From Labilithrix luteola (GTDB lineage: Bacteria; Myxococcota_A; Polyangia; Polyangiales; Polyangiaceae), in NCBI GenBank assembly GCA_026225435.1, contig JAMFST010000048.1, forward strand, positions 1 through 5,644: a stretch of 5,644 nt of DNA, written 5' to 3'. How positions within the stretch are numbered: the stretch's first letter is position 1; every line of letters starts with the position of its first letter. Position numbers and translations under genes: made by a program. Below, piece by piece: positions 1 to 3,931 of the stretch. The notes under the pieces were generated by a model. It ran no database searches. It saw nothing but the letters and a program-made list of their open reading frames with translations, and was not told the DNA's origin.

Positions 1-178
1 CGATGGCCACCTGGTCGCGGTCGAAGGCGATGACCCGCGCGCCCGGAGCTTCCTCCAGGATCGCCTCGGTGTGCCCGCCGCCGCCGAGGGTGGCGTCCAC
101 GTAGATGCCCCCTTCCTTCGGACCGAGAGCCGCCACGACCTCGTCCTTCATCACCGTCGCGTGAACGAAGGTCTCCAC
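1..178 (-). CDS. rsmH: 16S rRNA m4C1402 methyltransferase RsmH (MraW), N-terminal part only
   Basis: RsmH is the cytoplasmic S-adenosylmethionine-dependent enzyme that N4-methylates C1402 in the decoding centre of 16S rRNA. Only the first 59 codons are in the window; the gene runs off the left edge. The visible N-terminus has the family pattern: FVHATVM at residues 4-10, GGIYVDATLGGGGH at 23-36 (the glycine-rich SAM-binding motif I) and the acidic strand end VIAFDRD at 49-55. I place the start at the GTG at 178, because a perfect AGGAGG lies 5 bases upstream and this leaves five residues before the first conserved His, close to the E. coli protein. An in-frame ATG at 268 shares its A with the mraZ stop codon (TGATG) and would add 30 residues unlike the family. 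The gene follows mraZ, the canonical start of the dcw cluster. Identity is near certain; the start is likely. Confidence 0.93.
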   Translation of the reverse strand, partial: METFVHATVMKDEVVAALGPKEGGIYVDATLGGGGHTEAILEEAPGARVIAFDRDQVAI

Positions 179-183
179 GGTCG

Positions 184-189
184 CCTCCT
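184..189 (-). promoter_or_regulatory. Shine-Dalgarno AGGAGG deciding the rsmH start
   Basis: The minus strand reads AGGAGG, five bases (cgacc) before the GTG at 178. It is a full match to the anti-Shine-Dalgarno core at good spacing, and the main reason for preferring GTG 178 over the ATG at 268 that overlaps the mraZ stop. Confidence 0.8.
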
Positions 190-267
190 CGTGTACTTCC
201 TCGATCCACTCCCACTCGAGCGATGATTCGCCCACGCCGGGGAGTCCGAGCTGTCCGATGTGCGCCA

Positions 268-711
268 TCAGAGCCCGAGCTCCGCCATGCGCGCCGCGAT
301 GTCCCGCCGGTCGTCCTCGGTGGTCTCGAAGGCAGCCTTCCAGGCCTTCTTGTCCCACAGCTCGGCGAACTTCCCGGTGCCGGCCCAGAGCACGTCCTTC
401 TGCAGGCCCGCGTACTCACGCAAGGTGGGCGGGATGAGGATGCGACCGGAATCGTCGACCTCGCACTCCACCGCGCCGCTCACATAAATACGTTTCAGTT
501 TTTGTACGCTCCGGTCGAACTGCGGCAACCTGCTGATCTTCTCTTCGAAGGAGGTCCACTCCGCGAGCGTGTAGGCAGCGAGGCAGGGTTCGAGGGCGCT
601 GGTGAGGATGATGCGACGGTCCCCGAGGCTGGTGAGCACGTCCCGATAGCGCGCGGGGAGGCTCGTCCGCCCCTTCGCGTCGATCGTGTGCTCGTAGCGT
701 CCGCGGAACAT
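268..711 (-). CDS. mraZ: Transcriptional regulator MraZ
   Basis: MraZ is a nucleoid-associated, AbrB/SpoVT-type DNA-binding protein, usually the first gene of the dcw cluster, which represses its own promoter in species where this was tested. The 147-residue protein is close to the usual length of about 150. It starts with the family hallmark MFRGRYEHTIDAKGRTSLPAR; the first DAKGR loop is at residues 11-15 and the second, DSGR, at 87-90 (DDSGRILIPPTLREY), giving the two pseudo-symmetric swapped-hairpin half domains. The C-terminus (LWDKKAWKAAFE) is also typical. The ATG at 711 has only a weak Shine-Dalgarno (GAAG, 8 bases upstream), but the MFRG start fixes it. A promoter and a repeat array resembling MraZ boxes lie upstream, and the stop overlaps an ATG in the rsmH frame. 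A 30-base AT-rich stretch at 481-510 encodes part of VQKLKRIYVS with AT-ending codons unlike the rest of the gene. Confidence 0.97.
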   Translation of the reverse strand: MFRGRYEHTIDAKGRTSLPARYRDVLTSLGDRRIILTSALEPCLAAYTLAEWTSFEEKISRLPQFDRSVQKLKRIYVSGAVECEVDDSGRILIPPTLREYAGLQKDVLWAGTGKFAELWDKKAWKAAFETTEDDRRDIAARMAELGL

Positions 712-766
712 GGAAATCGCTTCAAACGCTCAGGATTTGGGGGTTGTCGTCCGTAGCCTCGCGCCG

Positions 767-780
767 GCGGGCTTTCCCGC
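767..780 (-). other. Small hairpin in the mraZ leader
   Basis: On the transcribed strand GCGGG, loop AAAG, CCCGC forms a perfect 5-bp stem about 56 bases upstream of the mraZ ATG. It has no T-run, so it is not a convincing terminator. It may only shape the roughly 110-base leader between the predicted transcription start and mraZ. Confidence 0.3.
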
Positions 781-796
781 TCCCTGGTCTGACTTG

Positions 797-820
797 GCAC
801 TTTCCGCCACTTCTTCCCAC
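797..820 (-). promoter_or_regulatory. Putative MraZ operator: three GTGG/GTGC repeats, 10-base period
   Basis: Read on the minus strand, GTGGGAAGAA, GTGGCGGAAA and GTGC start at 820, 810 and 800, an exact 10-base period. MraZ is known in E. coli to bind TGGGN repeats separated by five bases, and in Mycoplasma to bind AAAGTGG-type repeats of similar period. This array fits both descriptions: one TGGG repeat, and AAGTGG or AAAGTG contexts for the next two. It begins 11 bases after the predicted -10 hexamer, over the start of the transcript, where a bound octamer would block promoter escape. Assignment is by pattern and position; binding is inferred. Confidence 0.7.
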
Positions 821-831
821 CGGCGACGGCG

Positions 832-860
832 ACCATATGGATCGGCTGATCGAGTGTCAA
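832..860 (-). promoter_or_regulatory. Sigma70-type promoter of mraZ-rsmH
   Basis: The minus strand carries a perfect -35 TTGACA (855-860), a 17-base spacer and a -10 TATGGT (832-837, four of six matches to TATAAT). Initiation would fall near 825, leaving a leader of about 115 bases before mraZ. So good a match with ideal spacing is unlikely by chance in DNA this rich in GC, and its place ahead of mraZ fits the Pmra promoter that starts the dcw cluster elsewhere. Confidence 0.72.
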
Positions 861-887
861 CAAAGCGTCGCTGCCCCGCGCGCTTTG
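861..887 (-). terminator. Inverted repeat abutting the mra -35 box (terminator or operator)
   Basis: CAAAGCG and CGCTTTG form a perfect 7-bp inverted repeat with a 13-base GC-rich loop, and the second arm (minus strand) directly touches TTGACA. As RNA read from the upstream lipoprotein gene it would be a hairpin ending in CUUUGUU, a weak terminator that would shield the promoter. As DNA it could bind a regulator just upstream of the -35. I cannot tell these apart from sequence alone. Confidence 0.4.
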
Positions 888-949
888 GTCCCACCTATGG
901 AGATCGACACCCACCCGCGACGAAGATCTCGGCGCAGATCGAGGGGGCT

Positions 950-984
950 ACTTCCGCAACCACTTACGGAAGTGGCTCGCGAGC
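950..984 (-). other. Overlapping hairpins just after the lipoprotein stop
   Basis: Two perfect inverted repeats share bases: CCACTT/AAGTGG (960-965 with 970-975, 4-base loop) and ACTTCCG/CGGAAGT (950-956 with 967-973, 10-base loop). They cannot form together. A third palindrome, GCTCGCGAGC, lies at 975-984. The group starts 4 bases after the stop codon at 989. No T-run follows, so a Rho-independent terminator is doubtful; 3'-end protection is another possibility. Confidence 0.35.
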
Positions 985-988
985 TTGC

Positions 989-2017
989 TCACGAGGAGGC
1001 GCAGTAGTCGGCGCCGTCGCTGGCGGCGCGGCAGGTGAAGCCGGTGGGGCACTTGTCCGTGCCGGCGCAGGTGCGCGAGCAGTAACGAGCCGGGTCGTCG
1101 GTGACACAGATGCCCGAGGCGCAGTCGGCGGCGGTCTGGCAGGCGCCGCCGACGTCGGCCTCGAGCGCCTTGTGTCCGGCGTCCGCCTTGGTGGAGACGC
1201 CAGCGTCGCCGTCGAGGGCGCGCGCCTGGTCGAGCGCGCTGGCGAAGAGGACCGTATACGCATCGACCCGCGTGTAGACGTCGGAGCCCGCGGCCGAGTC
1301 GGCGACGCAGGAGACGGCGCTGCGCGACCGGACGCCGACGATGGCGCCATTGGCGTCGTCGAGCGCCGGTCCGCCCGGGAGCTCGTCGCAGCTCGCCTCG
1401 CCGATCTCGAGCTCGTGGCTCGTCGTCTCGAGCACGGTCAGGTGGTCGCGCACCGTCCGCGCCGCCGGTGAGCCGCCGTAGCCCACCGTGCGGACCGCGT
1501 GCCCCTTGGCCGCGCCGACGGAGCTCACCGTCAGCGGCGGGACGCCGGCGAGCGGGGCGTCGAGGACGACGAAGGCGAGGTCGTGATCGCACAGGCTGTC
1601 GCCGCCGGTGGTGACGATCGCCGCGCCGCGGGCGACGACGGGTGCGAGCGGTCCCGCGTCTCCGAGGTGCACGGCGAGCGACGAGGCGGGGCGCAGGTCG
1701 CCGACGTTCGCGGGGGTGGAGCCGGAGCTGCTGCCGCTGGCCGGACAGGTCGGATCGCTCGCGGTGTGCGCGACGCAGCGACGCGCCGTGAGCAGGACGG
1801 CGGGAGCGACGACGGTGGCGGCGCATCCCTCGCCATCGCCGGCGTCGAGGTACACCACCGAGGGATCGCGCGCGGCGTCGGCGATCCCGGTCACCACGAT
1901 GGCGCGATCGACCGACAGCCCCGACGCGGGTACGCCGCCGAGCTCCCCTTCGCACGCGACGAGGAGGACCGCGCCCAGCACACCGACGACGCTTGCGACG
2001 CGAGCCTCGCTTCTCAT
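989..2017 (-). CDS. Trypsin-fold lipoprotein with degenerate catalytic triad (probable pseudoprotease)
   Basis: The 342-residue protein starts with a lipoprotein signal: basic MRSEAR, a hydrophobic stretch at 8-20 and lipobox L-V-A-C with Cys22 (codon 1952-1954), so an envelope location is likely. A chymotrypsin-like S1 domain spans about 38-262. Its framework is intact: Cys65 and Cys81 at the spacing of the Cys42-Cys58 disulfide, the DLAFVVLD strand with Asp146 as the catalytic Asp, VGYGG at 178-182, C-x3-x-GGP at 210-217 and DVYTRVDAY near 246-254. Two catalytic residues are missing: TAAHC reads TARRC (Arg80 for His57), and GDSGGP reads ELPGGP (Pro214 for Ser195). It is therefore unlikely to cut peptides by the serine mechanism and may bind or present a ligand. 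A linker follows, then a module with eight Cys at 293-339 (CQTAADCASGIC, CPTGFTC) typical of myxobacterial exported proteins. The ATG at 2017 has no clear Shine-Dalgarno; the signal peptide supports it. The frame is intact, so this is not a pseudogene. Confidence 0.85.
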   Translation of the reverse strand: MRSEARVASVVGVLGAVLLVACEGELGGVPASGLSVDRAIVVTGIADAARDPSVVYLDAGDGEGCAATVVAPAVLLTARRCVAHTASDPTCPASGSSSGSTPANVGDLRPASSLAVHLGDAGPLAPVVARGAAIVTTGGDSLCDHDLAFVVLDAPLAGVPPLTVSSVGAAKGHAVRTVGYGGSPAARTVRDHLTVLETTSHELEIGEASCDELPGGPALDDANGAIVGVRSRSAVSCVADSAAGSDVYTRVDAYTVLFASALDQARALDGDAGVSTKADAGHKALEADVGGACQTAADCASGICVTDDPARYCSRTCAGTDKCPTGFTCRAASDGADYCASS

Positions 2018-2077
2018 GGCGCCCGCGCAGAGCGAGGCGCATGCCAGCGACGGGCGCGAGCGAACGCGCCCGCCGGT

Positions 2078-2111
2078 GCTGTCCAGGACAGCTGCGCGGT
2101 GTCCCGAGACA
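2078..2111. promoter_or_regulatory. Tandem TGTC...GACA palindromes upstream of the lipoprotein gene
   Basis: GCTGTCC-A-GGACAGC at 2078-2092 is a perfect 15-base odd palindrome. A second dyad, TGTC-CCGA-GACA, lies at 2100-2111. The TGTC half-sites begin at 2080 and 2100, exactly 20 bases or two helical turns apart on one DNA face. They lie about 60-95 bases upstream of the ATG at 2017, a plausible place for an operator of a dimeric repressor. I see no convincing promoter hexamers here, and a transcript hairpin remains possible. Confidence 0.4.
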
Positions 2112-2172
2112 GCGCAACGAGCCGCGCGACCGGCGCCGATCAGCGGCTACGTCGCGGCGACGACATTGGCGC

Positions 2173-2189
2173 GCCCCGTGCGAAGGGGC
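2173..2189 (-). other. Hairpin downstream of the membrane protein gene
   Basis: GCCCC and GGGGC form a 5-bp stem with a 7-base loop, 15 bases past the stop codon at 2204. There is no T-run, so it is at best a weak terminator or a 3'-end stabiliser. The rest of the 186-base spacer to the lipoprotein gene holds only the palindromes at 2078-2111. Confidence 0.3.
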
Positions 2190-2203
2190 TCGCCATGCTC
2201 ACC

Positions 2204-2899
2204 TCACACCGCTGGCCGCAGCGCCGCCCTCACGACGACGAACACCAGCAGCGCCACCCCGTAGGCCAGGAGCCGCGAGCGATGGATGAAGTCCACCGCG
2301 ATGAACGGAAGGAAGAAGAGCGCGGCCACCACCGCGGCTCCGCGGGCGAAGCGGAGGATCGGCGGTCGACGGCGCGGGGGATCGAAGCGGGCCGCCGGAG
2401 CGAAGGCGGTGACCGCCCGCACCAGCTCCGCAAACCCTTCCCCCCCACGCGGTATGTCGATCTGCGGCGGCACATCCAGGAGCTCGCTGTCTGCGATCCG
2501 CATGCGCAGCCCGCCAAGCGCACCGGCGATCTCGACGAGGCGCTCGATGGACTCTGGGCGGAGCTCGATCGCGCGCTGGCCGGCGCGCAGGACGAGAACC
2601 TGCTCGGCCTCGGCTTCCGCCTCCGCCTTCCCGCGGCGAGCCTGCACGCGGACGGAGAAGCGACCGAGCTGCCGGACGAGACGCCCGTATGTCACCGCCG
2701 CCCGTACCACCGCGAGGAGGAGAAGGAGCAGGGCCGTCGTCACGACCAGCCCGTTGCGCAGCACGCCCTGTCCGGCGACGAGCACCGCGATCAGCGCCCC
2801 GGGAGCGATGAGCGCCAGGCTCCCCAGGAGGGCGACTGCGCGCGCACGACGGCGGACGGCCGCGGGGTCCAGGCGATAGTCGACCGCGAGCGCGTCCAC
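2204..2899 (-). CDS. Four-helix membrane protein of unknown function
   Basis: I do not recognise this 231-residue protein. It has two pairs of predicted membrane helices, about 21-43 and 50-71, then 187-204 and 209-228. An Arg-rich N-terminus (RRRAR at 16-20) and Arg-rich flanks after helix 2 and before helix 3 place both termini and the central 115-residue loop in the cytoplasm. The loop begins with strand-like FSVRVQ, has an AEAEAEAE run at 92-99 (24 bases of near-identical hexamers at 2603-2626), then alternating strand patterns (QVLVLRAGQRAIELRPESIERLVEI, LRMRIADSELLDVP) and the helix GFAELVRAVTAF. That order resembles small bacterial PH-like domains in other membrane proteins, but this is a guess from pattern. 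It starts at a GTG at 2899 with a weak, distant GAGGA about 12 bases upstream. A terminator-like hairpin separates it from infC, so it probably has its own promoter. Confidence 0.72.
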   Translation of the reverse strand: MDALAVDYRLDPAAVRRRARAVALLGSLALIAPGALIAVLVAGQGVLRNGLVVTTALLLLLLAVVRAAVTYGRLVRQLGRFSVRVQARRGKAEAEAEAEQVLVLRAGQRAIELRPESIERLVEIAGALGGLRMRIADSELLDVPPQIDIPRGGEGFAELVRAVTAFAPAARFDPPRRRPPILRFARGAAVVAALFFLPFIAVDFIHRSRLLAYGVALLVFVVVRAALRPAV

Positions 2900-2969
2900 C
2901 CGATCGGGCTATCCTCGGCGGACTCCGTCGTCAAACGGGCAGAGCCGCTCCACGACGCACCGACGGTTC

Positions 2970-2979
2970 GTGACGTCAC
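2970..2979. promoter_or_regulatory. Perfect palindrome GTGACGTCAC
   Basis: A perfect 10-base palindrome about 70 bases upstream of the GTG at 2899, in the spacer after infC. Its place would suit an operator for the membrane protein gene. A single 10-base palindrome is weak evidence, and no well-formed promoter is seen beside it. Confidence 0.25.
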
Positions 2980-2994
2980 TTGCCTGTGAGCCAC

Positions 2995-3043
2995 AAAAGC
3001 GAAACGGCGAGAGGAGCGCGTCGCCGCGTTCCGTCTCGCCGTT
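2995..3043 (-). terminator. Probable intrinsic terminator of thrS-infC
   Basis: On the transcribed strand AACGGCGAGA (3034-3043) pairs perfectly with TCTCGCCGTT (3003-3012), a 10-bp stem. The 21-base loop holds a small inner hairpin, GCG-GCGA-CGC. The second arm is followed by TCGC and then TTTT (2995-2998), so the T-run is short and offset by four bases. It lies 22 bases past the infC stop and suggests that the thrS-infC transcript ends here. Confidence 0.6.
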
Positions 3044-3065
3044 GGTCATCCAAGGCTTCAGCTTC

Positions 3066-3830
3066 TCAGCTGGGCTTGTCCTTCGACTTCGCGTCCTTCG
3101 CGTCTTCCGCGGCATCTTCCGCCTCGTCTTCGGCGTCCTCCGCCTCTTCACGCGCCTGGAGCTCCGCCTCGACGTCGCTGAGGCTCCCCTCGGCTTCCGG
3201 AACGACGCGGCCCTCCTTCTCCGCCTGCTGACGGAGCTTCTCGGCCGCGAGCTTCGCCTGGGCGACGCGCTGCATGACCGCCGGCTTCGGCGCGACGAGC
3301 ACCGTCATGGTGCGCGCCTCCATCATGATGCGCGACTCGACGTTGGCCAGCTCCTCGGTCCCCTGGATGACGAGCTGCAGCTGCTCCTGCGCCTTCTCGG
3401 GGTGGGTGATCTCGCGACCGCGGAAGCGCACGGTGAACTTCACCTTGTGCCCCGCCTCGAGGAAGCGGCGCGCCGCCTTGGTCTTGAAGGCGATGTCGTG
3501 ATCGTCCGTCTTCGGACGCATCTTGATCTCTTTGATCTCGACGACGGTCTGCTTGCGCTTCGCCTCGCCGGCCTTCTTCTTCTCCTCGTACTTGTACTTT
3601 CCGAAGTCGAGGATCTTGCAGACGGGCGGATCGGCCTTGGGGTTGACTTCGACCAGGTCGAGTCCCTCCGCCTGCGCCTGGCGCAGCGCCTCGTGCGTCT
3701 GGAGGACGCCGAGCATCTCGCCGTCGGATCCGATGACTCGGACCTCGGGGACGCGGATGCGGTGATTGACTCGAATCTGGAAACCGCGCTGCTGCTGGCG
3801 CGGATCGAAGCGGGGACGGCCCATTGCCAT
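3066..3830 (-). CDS. infC: Translation initiation factor IF3 with C-terminal extension
   Basis: IF3 binds the 30S subunit, keeps it apart from 50S and proofreads start codon and initiator tRNA choice. Counting from the ATG at 3830 the protein has 254 residues. The N-domain (about 20-85) contains NHRIRVPEVRVIG, DLVEVNPKADPPVCKI and the family signature KILDFGKYKY at 72-81; the C-domain (about 95-183) contains EIKMRPKTDDHD, KVKFTVRFRGREITH and the terminal strand MTVLVAPKP. E. coli IF3 (180 residues) ends just here. This protein continues for about 70 residues: a basic helical part (AVMQRVAQAKLAAEKLRQQ) and then an Asp/Glu/Ala-rich tail ending KDAKSKDKPS. Myxococcus xanthus Dsg, an IF3, has a similar tail of about 66 residues. 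The start is uncertain: GGAG lies 15 bases before the ATG at 3830 and 21 before the ATG at 3824, and infC genes often use rare start codons. thrS lies 101 bases upstream; rpmI and rplT do not follow. Confidence 0.95.
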   Translation of the reverse strand: MAMGRPRFDPRQQQRGFQIRVNHRIRVPEVRVIGSDGEMLGVLQTHEALRQAQAEGLDLVEVNPKADPPVCKILDFGKYKYEEKKKAGEAKRKQTVVEIKEIKMRPKTDDHDIAFKTKAARRFLEAGHKVKFTVRFRGREITHPEKAQEQLQLVIQGTEELANVESRIMMEARTMTVLVAPKPAVMQRVAQAKLAAEKLRQQAEKEGRVVPEAEGSLSDVEAELQAREEAEDAEDEAEDAAEDAKDAKSKDKPS

Positions 3831-3838
3831 GTGTACTT

Positions 3839-3907
3839 TTAAAGTCTCCGGATTGATCTGAGTCCGCGGGCATTCGCCCGTGAATCGGGCACCCAGGACC
3901 GGCGCAT
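3839..3907 (-). CDS. Possible 22-codon leader peptide upstream of infC
   Basis: A short frame runs from an ATG at 3907 to a TAA at 3839, 8 bases before the infC ATG. It encodes 22 residues, seven of them Arg, including RR pairs at both ends (MRRSWVPDS at the start, IRRL at the end). It crosses the two alternative hairpins of the thrS-infC spacer, the layout expected of a translated attenuator. There is only a G-run upstream in place of a true Shine-Dalgarno, and a frame this short often occurs by chance, so the call is tentative. Confidence 0.2.
   Translation of the reverse strand: MRRSWVPDSRANARGLRSIRRL
3867..3890 (-). promoter_or_regulatory. Mutually exclusive hairpins in the infC leader
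   Basis: The transcribed strand reads GCCCG-ATTCA-CGGGC-GAAT-GCCCG. The middle CGGGC (3876-3880) can pair with the arm before it (3886-3890) or the arm after it (3867-3871), giving two perfect 5-bp hairpins that cannot coexist. The element starts 37 bases upstream of the infC ATG. Such three-armed layouts are typical of attenuators and switches, but the stems are short and no ligand or partner can be named from sequence. Confidence 0.4.
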
Positions 3908-3910
3908 GAT

Positions 3911-3926
3911 GGCCCCCGAGGGGGCC
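3911..3926 (-). other. GC hairpin just after the thrS stop
   Basis: GGCCCC, loop CTCG, GGGGCC forms a perfect 6-bp all-GC stem, 5 bases after the thrS stop codon at 3932. No T-run follows, so it is not a standard terminator. It could pause polymerase, protect the thrS 3' end after processing, or form part of a larger fold with the hairpins at 3867-3890. Confidence 0.45.
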
Positions 3927-3931
3927 GCCGT

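Noticed and set aside
205..222. A GTGGGAGTGG stretch inside the mraZ-rsmH junction as a second MraZ box
   Set aside because: The GTGG units are 6 bases apart instead of 10, and there is no promoter beside them.
710..1471. A 253-codon plus-strand open frame over the mra control region and the lipoprotein 3' end
   Set aside because: Low-complexity Gly/Ala/Arg/Val composition typical of antisense frames in GC-rich DNA; it crosses a good minus-strand promoter and a recognised gene.
989..2017. Calling the lipoprotein gene an active serine protease or a pseudogene
   Set aside because: His57 and Ser195 equivalents are Arg and Pro, so serine protease activity is unlikely; yet the frame is uninterrupted with an intact signal and fold residues, so it is not a pseudogene.
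948..2117. A 389-codon minus-strand frame overlapping the lipoprotein gene
   Set aside because: Arg-rich out-of-frame shadow; the frame at 989-2017 has the signal peptide, the trypsin framework and the Cys module.
2911..2940. TTGACG followed 17 bases later by TAGCCC as a promoter of the membrane protein gene
   Set aside because: The -10 matches only TA, and the start point would fall at or after the GTG start codon.
1499..2989. A 496-codon plus-strand open frame
   Set aside because: It runs antisense across the lipoprotein and membrane protein genes, has a skewed Arg/Asp/His composition and shows no domain. The minus-strand genes have a signal peptide, family motifs and membrane helices.
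2968..3842. Leu/Arg-rich plus-strand frame opposite infC
   Set aside because: Antisense shadow of a gene with clear IF3 signatures; its Leu-rich look comes from complementing Glu, Lys and Gln codons.
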